NCBI GenBank assembly: GCA_002794785.1
Contig: NBBA01000009.1
Location: 1,798,001 to 1,862,000, forward strand
From: Coniferiporia sulphurascens
Taxonomy: Eukaryota > Basidiomycota > Agaricomycetes > Hymenochaetales > Hymenochaetaceae
DNA: 64,000 nucleotides
Direction of reading: 5' to 3'
The position numbers and the translations under genes are program-made. Each line of letters opens with the position of its first letter. Position 1 is the stretch's first letter. This document shows, in pieces, positions 1 through 11,380 of the stretch. The notes below the pieces were generated by a model that ran no database searches, was not told the DNA's origin, and saw only the letters and a list, made by a program, of their open reading frames with translations.

Positions 1-296
1 TCCCGCGGTATTACAAAAAGCTTTGGTGGAAAAAAAACAAAGGATAACAGCAGGAGAGTGCGACAGCGGGCAAAACATTTCGATAGCAGCCAAGAAACGA
101 AGGCAAAACAAACGACAAGAAAGCGAGACGTGTGGAGATGGAGTATGGGAGAAAGATGATCCCTCTCCCTGAAGTAGCGGGATTTCCCGGCATCTAAGTC
201 CTAACAAGGATTTGTGTCTATGGGTTACTTACAGTAAGTGACTAATCATCATTGATTAAAAGAGAAATACGTACAGACCTCTTGCGCATGGTGCGT
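1..296. repeat. 3' flank of Zn2Cys6 gene A, duplicated at about 3160-3352
   Basis: This stretch lies just downstream of gene A. It is clearly similar to the DNA downstream of gene B at about 3160-3352: both contain AAAGCTTTGGTGG, a shared GAGTGCGACAGCGGGC block, and CAAGAAACGAAG. The similarity shows that the duplication of genes A and B took in the 3' untranslated and flanking DNA as well as the coding parts. Short ORFs here are not supported as genes. Confidence 0.7.
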
Positions 297-1120
297 TCAC
301 TCGGTGAATGGAAACAGATCGTTTGCGAAGTACTGTTGCTCCCAAAGTATGTTCCACTTGGCATTGAATGCATGATAGGCATCAGATAGCAGATCAGCAT
401 CTGTTCTGGGCAATGTAGATGACCGATCAAGGGGGAATTCCATAAAGGGATTTTGTGCTAATCCTGGATCTTGCGAAGGGAGTGGGGGGACGGCCGGCAT
501 CTGGAGCTCAATGGACAACCAATCGAAAAAATTGTCCTCAAGGACCGTTCCATCCGGCACCGCGCAGGGACCGGCAGCGGATGGGCGGCCATCATAGGAA
601 GTCGCAATGCCCTTATTATGGACATTGGTAAGCTCCTGTCAACATACCAGTTAGCACTGGCGATGGCTCAGTTTTTTAGTTACACTCACTTCAGAACTAA
701 CACCATCTTTATTGTTTTCTATGGGACTGCAGCAGTCAGGGCTACTTGGCCCAGGCTTAGTGCAGCTCAGACATGCATACGGCTTCTGTCTGTTTCGGTG
801 TGGTATATGGGGAGGACATTCCATGGCTCCGGATTTTGTACACCATTCGCACTTGTCAGCTGAGTACAGTGCTAGCATATTGCACTGTACAGTACAGTGT
901 TCGATTTTTGGGTCAGTGCCGAGGATCCGAAGACTAAAACTTTTCTTACCTTCCTGCGCATACCCGCACACCTCCCGCAAGCATACATGTTACAACGTGT
1001 TGGCATGTAATGTTCCACAGGGAGTAGTGTGCCTCCAGTATTTCCAAGAGCCTTTGCCATATCAGCTTGGAAGATATTCATGAAGTCTGTGGCATGTGAG
1101 GAGGTGTTCTCTGAAGACAT
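297..1120 (-). CDS. Small Zn2Cys6 zinc-cluster protein (gene A of tandem pair)
   Basis: Three exons (1120-950, 884-690, 635-297) join in frame to a 234-residue protein. Exon 1 ends and exon 2 begins inside a fungal Zn(II)2Cys6 binuclear cluster: Cys48, 51, 58, 69, 72 and 80 with spacing C-x2-C-x6-C-x10-C-x2-C-x7-C. The intron falls directly before the third Cys. A basic Pro/Arg/Lys stretch (ECPPHIPHRNRQKP) follows the last Cys. The C-terminal third ends with a conserved block around WNILWEQQYFAND shared with gene B. Proteins with this cluster bind DNA as transcription regulators, but this one is far shorter than typical family members and has no fungal_trans domain, so the role is inferred. 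The start is the ATG that begins exon 1; an additional 5' exon cannot be excluded. Confidence 0.75.
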
Positions 1121-2345
1121 AATTTGGTGCTAAGGACCTTCAAGAGATATTGATCATTAGTTGGGTCAAATGAACCCCAGATCTGGAAAAAATAATGTAA
1201 CTGACCTGACAAGGATTCACAGAAAATTAGGTGGAGGGAGAGCGACGCACTTGCTCTAACCGGAGTTGAATGCTTAGCCGGGGGCACTAAAGAAAGGAAG
1301 AAGGACGAGCTATTTAATGCGCCCCAGTAGCGTAGCCGGTATAAAAGACTTACGATTGACAAGTGGTAGATCTTAGTGCTGATCAACACTGGAGCAGGTG
1401 GGGTACAGAATACAGGAGATGAAGTGTTTGGAGCAAGCTGAGAGCAACTTGAACGAGTATTTAAACAGCCAAAGGCAAGGCACAAGTGCCAGTGGATTCG
1501 ACTTGCACAGCTTAAGCAAGTTATATCAATGTGGCGAGCTGGCCGATGGTTGAGGGGTGTGATCAGGGACTTGGGAGGGTGTCAGGGTGTTTGAATGTCA
1601 GGGTGTCGGCTGCATCAGCCCCTGGGGCTGTGGAGGCATCGTAGGTGAAATTTAGAGGCTGAAGGGACGACTCCCCGGGCTTCCCTTCGACCGCCGCTGC
1701 CATCACACCAGAAGGGCAAGCAGCACCACAGGGGACTTAGGAGAGACACATTTGTGCTATTATCTACAAGAGCATGTTTGGCATTGTGATGTAAGTCTTT
1801 CCATTTTCGTGGTATTGCACAGCTTTCAGCTACTGCTTTGTCAGGGTAGTACTAAGATGAAGGCTTTCGCTGACTTCATTCTCGCACATCCCTCGTCCCC
1901 GCTCTCCGGCGGCTCGACCCCTTGCTTTCTTCTCATCTTCCCCATCTACTGCGCTTTCGACGGGTCTCGTGATACAGATTGGCCGACGCACGATCCGTTT
2001 AGGCGCATTGAAATTTCGGCACACAAATAGAGAGACGATGTTATATTAAGATGTTGATACAGAGCCACTTGGTAAGCAATCTACACACATCGCAGACGCC
2101 CTCTCATCACGATCGATCAACAAGATAGAAGTTGCTTTTCATCAAATGTACAACGTCACTGGTTCATATAACACAAAAGTGTATTATAGTATTTAATGCC
2201 CAAGGTCTTGTGCCTCTCGCGGATTAGCTATATAATGACAACATTCATTATCCAGCCATCTGCGCCTCATGCTTTGGGGCTGGGAGATGAATGCATAGGT
2301 CCGCCGTCATTGCCTAACCTACATGGTTCTAGGCTCGTCCTCCCT
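1121..2345. other. Intergenic, no supported gene
   Basis: About 1.2 kb upstream of gene A. It should hold that gene's promoter and 5' UTR. Several short ORFs occur, but none has recognisable protein features or splice-linked continuation. I see no RNA gene or repeat. Confidence 0.5.
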
Positions 2346-2930
2346 AACGACCTGAGCTGCGCGAGTGCGATCTGCAATGCGAGAATCGCCCCGGTTCTGT
2401 CGGAGTCGATATGCGGAGCCGGGAAACAAGTTGAGGGAACACTCGAAGCACGAGCGCGGCGATGCGAATGGTTAGATTTGCGAAGCTTATAGGGTTTTGA
2501 AGGACGGACGGTGAGTGTGGATACCTAGGGACTGGTATAGCTCGCATGAAGTGGCCCTCGGCGATGTACACCGCACGGATTCTCATCGAAGGCTCGCGGA
2601 TAGTTTTATTGCTTCGCGTGCGATATTTGATATCCGATTCATGATTAATGGAGGGGAATAGCGAGGGGGCACTTACGGGCTAGAGGTATCACTCTTCCGA
2701 GTCCATCGCCGCACTGCTCGAAGTCTCGAGGTGTGTCACTGATGTCGAGTCAGCGGTAGCAATGTCTGTCGGCCTGTACCTACACGCAACGCTGACGAAC
2801 TGCTCAGATGACTGAAGTAAGTGGCGATAGGAAGATTACGTATTGACCGTGGGGAACTCGAGATCAATAAAAATAGGAAGAGTCCTGGATTTCGGGAGGT
2901 AGATCTGCGTGATCTCATGCGCAAGAGAGA
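2346..2930 (-). pseudogene. Truncated inverted copy of the F-box gene at 8559-10013
   Basis: Read on the minus strand, this stretch follows the plus-strand F-box gene from about 8895 to 9480 almost base for base. One conserved run is the block around TTGATCTCGAGTTCCCCACG; others surround GTGACACACCTCGAGACTTC and CGCAGCTCAGGTCGTT. The copy lacks the start, the F-box and the 3' half, and carries substitutions, small indels and in-frame stops. Similarity ends abruptly near 2346 on one side and near 2930 on the other. It is best read as a non-functional segmental copy. It lies between the two tandem Zn2Cys6 genes, so it may have arrived with, or after, their duplication. Confidence 0.85.
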
Positions 2931-3352
2931 TAGATTTCGGTTTTGAAGTGCTGACAACGGTTTCCAGATGCGTAAACTGCTGCTGGGCACATCTCCGGCG
3001 ATCTTACTTCTAATATTATGCGGAGCAGGCACCGGCCGACCAAACGAAGTGTCACGGCGTAGTAAGCACTTTCCTCTTGGTAGAATGAATTTGGCTAAAG
3101 GGGTTGAACCTTTTATTCTTATCTCAAAAAAGTCTAGCTTTTTCTTCATTACATGATTCCTGCGGGTTTACAGAAAGCTTTGGTGGGGGAAAAACAAAAG
3201 ACAACAGCAGAAGAGTGCGACAGCGGGCGAAAACATTTCAATAGCAACCAAGAAACGAAGACAAAACAAACAACAAGAAAACTGGACGCGTGGAAAAGCT
3301 AAGTTCTAACTAAGGATTGCGTCTATGGGTTAGTGTGGCTAATCATTGTTGA
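2931..3352. other. Intergenic: duplicated 3' flank of gene B
   Basis: The right-hand part (about 3160-3352) is the counterpart of positions 1-296, downstream of gene A. Positions 2931-3160 show no supported feature apart from the end of the F-box pseudogene. Confidence 0.55.
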
Positions 3353-4262
3353 TTAAAAAAGAAATAGGTACAAGTCTTGCCCACTGTGCGTTGACTCAGC
3401 GAGTGGCAACGGATCGTTTGCGAAATACTGCTGCTCCCAAAGTATGTTCCACTCAGCGTCGAATGTATAATAGGTCCCGAAGAGCATGTCAACACCCGCA
3501 CCGGGTAACATAAAAGACTGATCAAGGGGGAATTCCGCAGGAGGATTTTGTGCCAATCCTGGAACTTGCAAAGGGAATGGGGCAGCAGCCACTGGCAGCA
3601 TCCAAGGCTCTGCACCGCCATCAGAGGCAACGGTGACCTCTCCGCTGTCAAGGGCGGGTCTAGCTACACTGTCATTGTGTATAAGGATGGCTTCCCCGTC
3701 ATTGGGAACGGGGTTGGCTTCTTTGTACTGGGTATCAAATATTCCCTGTTGGCGGTTTACTAAGTGTAATTCATCACAGAGAAGAATGGACCACTCACAC
3801 CATTGGCTTCATCTTCAACCTTGATAGGATGGGCACATACAGGTTCGATGTTCTGGACCTCTGTGTGTCTGTGACGTGTGTGTGGTTTCCGGCCGTTTTT
3901 CCGTGGTCTATGGGGAGGACATTCTGGGACTCCAGAATTGACACAACCCTCGCATTTCTCAGGCGAGTATGGGGTGGCCATGTTGCACTGAAGTGTATTA
4001 GGTGTTAGTATACTACTCCGTGGGTACGGTACCACAGAAGATGATAGTTACTGACTTTCTTCCGCATGTCCGCGCACCTTCTGCAAGGATGCATGTTACG
4101 TTTCGTTGGGACTTGGGGCCCGGCTTCATGCTGTGCAATGCTAATGTTGTTGTTGAGACTAGTGACCGCATCGGCTGGGGAGACATTCACAAAGTCTACA
4201 GACTGTGAAGGTGTTCCTTTGATGGTGTTTCCATGATGGGCGGGGAAAGCGGGGGGATACAT
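3353..4262 (-). CDS. Small Zn2Cys6 zinc-cluster protein (gene B of tandem pair)
   Basis: This is the paralog of gene A, in the same orientation and with the same three-exon layout (4262-4056, 3987-3799, 3745-3353), giving 262 residues. Zinc-cluster cysteines are 60, 63, 70, 81, 84 and 92 with exactly the spacing of gene A, and the intron again lies directly before the third Cys (donor GTCAGT). The tail after the cluster (ECPPHRPRKNGRKP) is basic. The C-terminal block NILWEQQYFAND is shared. Where gene A stops after this block, gene B has TCA in place of the TGA and runs on for about 14 more residues to a TAA. A probable DNA-binding regulator, with no further domain visible. The start is the first ATG in exon 1; five in-frame bases upstream lack another ATG. 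Confidence 0.75.
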
Positions 4263-6745
4263 TGCCAAAGGATAGTAAGTCGTAGCCCACTTATATAGAG
4301 TACTAAAGCCTCAATGATGTCAAGGGGGATGCCAGTGTCTGCTGAGTGAACGTGTTGGTTTGGCTTGACTTTTATAGTCACACTCAGTTGTCGGGTGTGT
4401 GTACTGTATCCATTGGAGGCTGTACACAACCCTTTACTGGTAAAGTTCTCAGGAGGATCAACATACATGGGCGCCTCGAGCGTATTGTCGTCAATTTTTG
4501 CGACCAAAGTCCTCACATGTAAATTGGTGAAGTACCGGGAAGGAATTGAAGGAGCCGTGCTCTCTCGTTGAGATAGAAATGGCCGGGGAGCCGAAGAGAC
4601 GGGTCTGATATTCTTGTAGGTATCTCAAGGAATATTGCTAAGTCTGAAACACCGATTTATAGACAATTCTTGAAGGCACCGGATTTGAATTGTCACCCGC
4701 CGATTTTTTAATAGATATTGAGATTAAATCTTCTCTAAATCGTTGAGTAACTCAAGGTTTGCAGATAGGGTCATCATCAACGATGCCTAGACAAATCGTG
4801 TAGTAATAGCCTATTTTGGATATTCACCCTTGGGGTTTCACAAGAGAATTTTGATGATGAATTATTACCGAGGGAGGCAATCAGGACCTACGTAAAGAGT
4901 CCTTGGTCTGTGAAGAGAAGTCGCATCTAGACCACGTGGTGCGGAGCAAGCAACAGCCACAAGACCGCAGGCGATGTCCCGAAGAGGGGTCTGTCTTTCT
5001 ATCAGACTTGTAGATTGTATGTGCAACTTTCCATGCTCCTTTTGTATCCACTCCTTTCAAAGCGTCGCCTGATACTATAACATGTACATGTGCCGAAGTG
5101 ACATGAGGTTTCATGGCCGTATCGGTAGAGGCATGATTTATTGCGTGTAGTGGTAATCTCGCAATACATATTGTACTATGGAGGCCCTGCGCGCCAGCGG
5201 TGAAATAGCCGAAGTTGCACCGTGACGAGCCGCTGAGGACGAGTATCACACACACACGGTCAAGGACTCAACGGACATCATCCAATGACCTTAAGCCACT
5301 CAGAAAAAGGATCCAAGCTGCGCAGGCGCCTCGAGGTTTTGAAGATAGGTTCGTCCCGCATCTGGCGACAGCGCAACTTCGAGGCAGTACTTACGTATGA
5401 TAGAACCAATGCGACGACTTCGTCGAACTCTCAAACTCCGATTCTGCCGTCCTATGCGCTCTATCGTGATCCACAGTGTTCCCGGACGCGCTCGCAAGAA
5501 AAGAGAAAAAACACGCGCAAATAGCCGCGGCCTTTGCTCGGAAAGCGTTGTTAGCCTGGATTTTTGACGCCAGAAAAAAGGTAGCCGGAAATTTCCTGCA
5601 GTTGATCGGGGAGCGCTGCCAACCCCGAGTCGTGTGTTGAACTTAAAACTCGGAAACTCGGCCCGGCGGGAACCGACTTAGATTCAGAAAAGGCACGTGC
5701 CCTCAGGCAAGCAACATGTCACGTGAAGATATGAGCTTACGTGTTCATAGTTTGATAATAAACCACAAGAGCGGGGGCGCAAAAAAAAAGTAAAAGGATA
5801 GAAAGAAAAAAAAAGAAAAAGAGGACCAAATCAACTTCGCTCACAAATCATAAGAAAATGTGTTTCTGAAAGGCATAAATATGCTTATAGCGAGCCCGAG
5901 ACAAGACCAATCTTGGACTTAGAAATTTCGTACCAAATAGGCGGACGGTCAACACCGACCGACCCATCCGTCCTCAGTCGTCGGGGGGCAAGACGCCCAA
6001 AGACGTCGATAGTCCCCTTTTGTGCCCACACGCAACGAGCGCGCCGCGGATGTCTTACATGTAATGGAATCGAAGACGACATCACAAAAAAATAGACGTC
6101 TCCTTTTTTACCACCACCCATGTCTATATGAATCAGGAATCAAGACGTGGCACGCCTAAGTCATTATCTTCTTTCCTCTCTATATCCATTTTGCACTCCT
6201 CTTCTTGCGCTCGACGGCAAGATCCGTTTTTCACAGCGAGGAAAGAGGAGCACACAGTGCTGCCCATTCGCACAAAGGACGGTCGAAGCAAGAAATGAAA
6301 AGAATAGAGAGAAGAAAAAAAAATCGAATAGAAAAAAGCTATTTCCTCCAATCAAGGCAAGTATTACAGAAAGTAGGGTTCGAGCGGGTCGTTAGAGCAC
6401 CAGGGAGGCTGCCCTAGACGATTCGGGCATAGCGTGATGCCACAGACGATACCGATTCCCGTCTTGCCCGCCCGCCCTGCGCGGCAGGATCTACGACCTA
6501 CAGGACACTTACTGCGCGCCGCGGACCGCAGACCTAGGAAGAAAGGCACAGTAATGTATGAACAGAAGGGGACAAGAGGGGAGTGGTGGGATGGGGTGGA
6601 GAGTGGGAGAAAGAGACACAGGACGGGGCGGAAGCGGTATATGGAATAAAAGATAACGTCGATGCCGGTCGTGACGAGTGATGAAAGTCATTAACTGAGG
6701 CGTAGAACGAGGGACAAAAGAGGTGCCGCGGAGACAGGAACAGCC
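4263..6745. other. Intergenic, no supported gene
   Basis: About 2.5 kb between gene B and CDC42. The first part should contain the gene B promoter. A minus-strand ORF at 4881-5255 and plus-strand ORFs at 5215-5524 have no recognisable domain and no convincing splice continuation. The 5760-6360 part is rich in A-tracts and purines. Nothing else is supported. Confidence 0.45.
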
Positions 6746-7529
<784 letters not shown>

Positions 7530-8558
7530 TTGAGCTCACTGACGGAGACTGTGACGGTTCGCGAGAGAGGGATCTGGTGTAGTGGTCTCAGGTCAGCATT
7601 CTGTTTCGGGAAAGAGGACATATTCGTCGATCAGACGTAGATAGATGAGGGGATGTGTGCCTGCGTTGGTTGAGAGGCCCCTCAACATGGCAACGAGATG
7701 GATTGTCGTAACCGTTGCAGCCCAACTGGCTCATCCAAGGACATCACCACCGAAGCGTACACGCCTAGGTACCCATTCGCATCCACGGCCAGCCCCCGGC
7801 CGCATGCCCTCATCTCCCTAACTGCTTGAAGGAGCCCAGACCCCCCCCTTCGTGACGGGTCAAGTGACAGAACCACGAACGGCGGTCGCCCATAGTGATG
7901 CACTCCGAGGGGGGTAACGAGGGAAAATAGTAACGGAAAAGACGCTCACCAAGAAAAAGATGACCAGGACGATGCGCGATAGACGAAATAAGCGTGAGCA
8001 GGACGTACGAACGGTGTGCCTCGAGGTCAGGTAAGACTCGCTGTTGCCACCAACCGCACGACTCGATTCAGCCGGTTTGATGCTCCGACAGCAGGTCACA
8101 GCCGGCCCTAAATAAAGCCAACTTGTTTTCTCCGTCGTTTTTCAGAGCAGCGACCGGTCCGTCTGAAAGAAAAAAAAAAGAGTACCCCTGAAGTTATCTA
8201 CTCGGCGTGTCCTCGCATATCTGCGTGTCTGTTTCCCCGCATATTTTATTATTTTGCTGCTTTGCCTGCTATTCCGGTCTTTACGCGGTATTGCAAATAT
8301 TATGACGCAAAGGATCTCTTCCTGATACCATTGCATCCGGTCGTACGCCGTGGTCGCTACCGGTAGGCAGCAAACCTGGCCACGACATAAATAGTTTTCC
8401 ATACACGATCACCGGTCGGTATCCTATCCAGAACAACAACTCGTAAGAAACTCCTTTCCCTCGGGAGACCCCTTCTTGTACTGACTTACCTCGGTGACGA
8501 CCGTCTGTCGTGTTCTCTCATCCAAATCTGCGACGCCACTTAGTACATCTACTTTTTC
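7530..8558. promoter_or_regulatory. Shared intergenic region between CDC42 and the F-box gene
   Basis: About 1 kb separates the divergent starts of CDC42 (minus) and the F-box gene (plus), so it should carry both promoters and 5' UTRs. I cannot point to a specific factor-binding site. ORFs at 7682-8402 on the minus strand lack any recognisable protein feature. Confidence 0.4.
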
Positions 8559-10013
8559 ATGAGCGGGGCCATGGGCAAAGGTCATATTCAAGCTGATCCA
8601 CCCGGCTCAAGCCTCACCAGTGATGCTACCGATACAATCTTACGACGACTAACACCATTGCAGAATCCCGTCAACGTCCTCCGGACTATAGGCGGACCTA
8701 TAAATACATTGCCCCCAGAGATCTTATCTATGATATTTTACTGGTGCACTCCGTCATTATCTGACCAAGACTATTCCCAGCCGTGCTTCGCGCTAACTCT
8801 AAGTCACGTTTGCTCGCTCTGGCGTGCTGTTACATTGGCTTATGCGAGACTGTGGACGTATACTAAGTTAACAGTCGTACATCGGAACATCTCTCCTGCG
8901 CTTGAGATCATGCGAATCTATCTTTCGAGATCCAGGACTCTTCCCATTTTTATTGATCTCGAGTTCCCCACGGTCAATGTGTGGTCTTCCTGTCGCCACT
9001 TACTTCAGTCATTCGAGCAGTTCGTCAGCGTTGCGCGTAGGTACGGGCCGACGGATACTGCTACTGCTGACTCAAAGATAGTGACACACCTCGAGACTTC
9101 GAGCATTGAAGGTCGCCCAGTGACGGAGGAGTGGTACTTCTGGTCCACAGGCGTCTTCCCGCTATTTCCCTCCGTCAAGCGTGCTTCGGATATTGAATAT
9201 TGCACGCGAAGCAATAAAGCTATCCGCGAGCCTTCGGTGAGAATCCGTGCATTGCGCACCACCGAGGGCCCCTTCACGCTCGAATCATACCAGACCTGGG
9301 CATCCACACTCACCGTTCTCGTACTTAAAAACCCTATAGGTTTCGCGAACCTCACCATACACGCCGCCGCGTTCATGCTTCGAGCGTTCCCTCGACTCGT
9401 GTCCTGCACCCCGCACATCGACTCCGACGGGGCCGGAGCGATGCCCGCATTGCAGATCACACTCGCGCAGCTCAGGTCGTTCGAGCTCTCGTGGGCAGCG
9501 GGGATCGACACGGACCCGCTTCTAGACGTGCTCAACGTGCCTGCGCTAGAGGAGCTTGAGCTCGCGGGGATCCTGCCAGACGCGCACCATCCCCTCGAGG
9601 ACTGGCGCTGGGGCCACCTCGCGTCCCTCCTCCTCCGCAGCCGCCCGCCACTCACACAACTTACCCTCAAGCAGTTCGACTGCTTACGCATACCCTTGCC
9701 CGACGTGCTCGCGCTCGCGCCCGGGGTTGAGCGCCTGTGGCTCGATGACTGCCTGATCAACGACGCCGTCTTTCGCGCGTTGCATGCGTGTGGGTGGGGT
9801 GCGTTGCGCGAGCTGGTGCTGCTCGGGTGTTACACGTTCGACATCATGGCGCTCGCGCAGTCTGTTCGGGGACGAACGGCGAGTGAAGCTAAGCCAGCCT
9901 TATTGGTTTATGTGAATGACTGCGGGGAAATATCCCCCGATCAGGCGCCTGTGATAAATGAGATGGGTTTGACCCATCTCAAGTTTGGGCCGTCGTATCC
10001 GTCCCTGAGATAG
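8559..10013 (+). CDS. F-box domain protein, intronless
   Basis: A single open frame of 484 residues without introns, unlike its neighbours. Residues about 45-100 match an Agaricomycete F-box: INTLPPEILSMIFYWC, then SHVCSLWRAV and an aromatic ARLWTYTKL segment. The rest has irregular leucine-rich stretches (for example LEELELAGILPD and VERLWLDDCL), as in F-box/LRR-like proteins that would recruit substrates to SCF ubiquitin ligases through Skp1. Such genes belong to greatly expanded, fast-evolving families in mushroom fungi. The GC content is noticeably higher from about 9400 on. A truncated inverted copy of its middle part lies at 2346-2930. The start is the first ATG of the frame; a second ATG lies four codons later. 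Confidence 0.8.
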   Translation: MSGAMGKGHIQADPPGSSLTSDATDTILRRLTPLQNPVNVLRTIGGPINTLPPEILSMIFYWCTPSLSDQDYSQPCFALTLSHVCSLWRAVTLAYARLWTYTKLTVVHRNISPALEIMRIYLSRSRTLPIFIDLEFPTVNVWSSCRHLLQSFEQFVSVARRYGPTDTATADSKIVTHLETSSIEGRPVTEEWYFWSTGVFPLFPSVKRASDIEYCTRSNKAIREPSVRIRALRTTEGPFTLESYQTWASTLTVLVLKNPIGFANLTIHAAAFMLRAFPRLVSCTPHIDSDGAGAMPALQITLAQLRSFELSWAAGIDTDPLLDVLNVPALEELELAGILPDAHHPLEDWRWGHLASLLLRSRPPLTQLTLKQFDCLRIPLPDVLALAPGVERLWLDDCLINDAVFRALHACGWGALRELVLLGCYTFDIMALAQSVRGRTASEAKPALLVYVNDCGEISPDQAPVINEMGLTHLKFGPSYPSLR

Positions 10014-10188
10014 TCAGAAAAATCGGTATGAGTGGTAATACAGATACGTAGTTTGAAATTGGCATCTAGTTCGACTACACGTGGGGCCATAAGACGAGAG
10101 AATAAGAGAATACATTCGATACACATGCACCCGGTGAGACCACTCGTACAACATACATCTAGGCATCATAACGGGAAAATCGAAATCG

Positions 10189-10925
10189 TTAACTAAAGAC
10201 GATCCCGAGAAGTACGCCAAACATAACGAGGACTATTGCACCCGTCGCGCCTGCGATCGCCCATATCATTAACCCTGCAGGCTCGTATTTGCCTTTTATC
10301 AGTGCTTTCTGCATGCCAAAATACCGTTGGGCGGCTAGACGTATCCTGTCAGCGCTTTGACATACGGGGATCAAGCACAGGGAAAGCATAAATACCAATC
10401 ATAATTACACCCAGACCCAGCACTTCGGTCACTGCGCCGAGCGCTTTCCCGGTAAGTTGAAGGCGGTGCGGGATCTCCGCCGGCGTCAGCGCCAACAATT
10501 GTACGAGAGCTTAATACAAGTTAGACGCAAAGCTAGAATCGGGATGAACACAGCTTGCCAACACCCATGGTAGCTAAACCCAGCGACGTCCGCACGTATG
10601 CGAGGAAGGTCCGTTCGACCGCGAGGTGGTCGCGCGCGACGCTCCCCTTGTTCTCGAGTACTAGTTTCGGCCTGAATTCCGTCACTTGTTGCATCCACCC
10701 AAGCCCGGGGACAGAGGTACGTCGCCGTCGCTGCCGCCGCCTTAGAGTCCCCGCTTCTGTCCTAGAGCTGCTTTCACCTTCGGTGCCGGTCGTTTGGGGA
10801 GATTGCTGAAGAGGATCCTGCTGAGACTGGGCACCCACGCCGGTGGTGGAAACAGAAGCAAACACCTGGTCCAGTTCAACAGGAGGGGTCGGCCATGAGC
10901 TAGCTTCAGATTCAGAGCCGTTCAT
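10189..10925 (-). CDS. DUF202 / VTC1-like small membrane protein
   Basis: Three exons (10925-10559, 10509-10396, 10334-10189) give 208 residues. The N-terminal half is polar, Gln/Ser/Thr-rich, with a basic RRRQRRRR patch. The core ARDHLAVERTFLAYVRTSLGLATMGV is the DUF202 signature (ERTFLAWxRTSLA), the first of three predicted membrane segments. The second is about LGAVTEVLGLGVIMI, followed by QRYFGMQKALIKGKY, and the third is near the C-terminus (IWAIAGATGAIVLVMFG). DUF202 occurs in vacuolar transporter chaperone Vtc1 and in small uncharacterised membrane proteins; here I infer only a membrane protein of that fold. The first intron must use a GC donor (GCAAGC) to keep frame. It is divergent from the complex I gene. 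Confidence 0.8.
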
Positions 10926-11380
10926 TACAGAGTATAAAGCGCCTTGAGGGGAGGTTTTGTAATTTCTTCAGCAGCCCTCAGCTCGAGATAACCCCCCGCC
11001 TATTCACGTCACTACATTCGTGGAAGATTTGATAACTACGTTTTCTCCTTTTCGAGAAGGGCGGAGTATGTAAGTCCACAGGAGCATGAATATCGACTTC
11101 CAAAACCTGCATTGTCGAGCATCCAACAAAAAAAACACATTCGTTCGGCGCGGATGAAGACAGATGGTTAGGCGAGTGTAGGATAATAAATTTTAAATTA
11201 CCTGTGTATATGCTGGCGTTAGTATAGCTTATCTAAGAAAATGGTGCAATGTGTTCGTGGGAAACATAAGTTACTGTGGGAACATCAGTCCTTACCATAG
11301 CAGCTCCGGATTTGGTAGTTAGCCAATCCCTGGCCCGAGAGTGGTTCACTCATCCTCTACCTCAGAGTCCGTCCTCACCC
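10926..11380. promoter_or_regulatory. Divergent promoter region, DUF202 gene and NDUFV1
   Basis: 455 bases between two divergent starts. It must contain both promoters. No individual motif can be assigned from the sequence alone. Confidence 0.4.

Noticed and set aside
1078..1485. 135-codon minus-strand ORF upstream of gene A
   Set aside because: It overlaps the start of gene A in another frame and has no domain; more likely 5' UTR or promoter DNA.
9005..9760. 251-codon minus-strand ORF
   Set aside because: It lies fully antisense to the F-box gene, in high-GC DNA where stop codons are rare. The plus-strand product has the F-box and leucine-rich pattern; the minus product has none.
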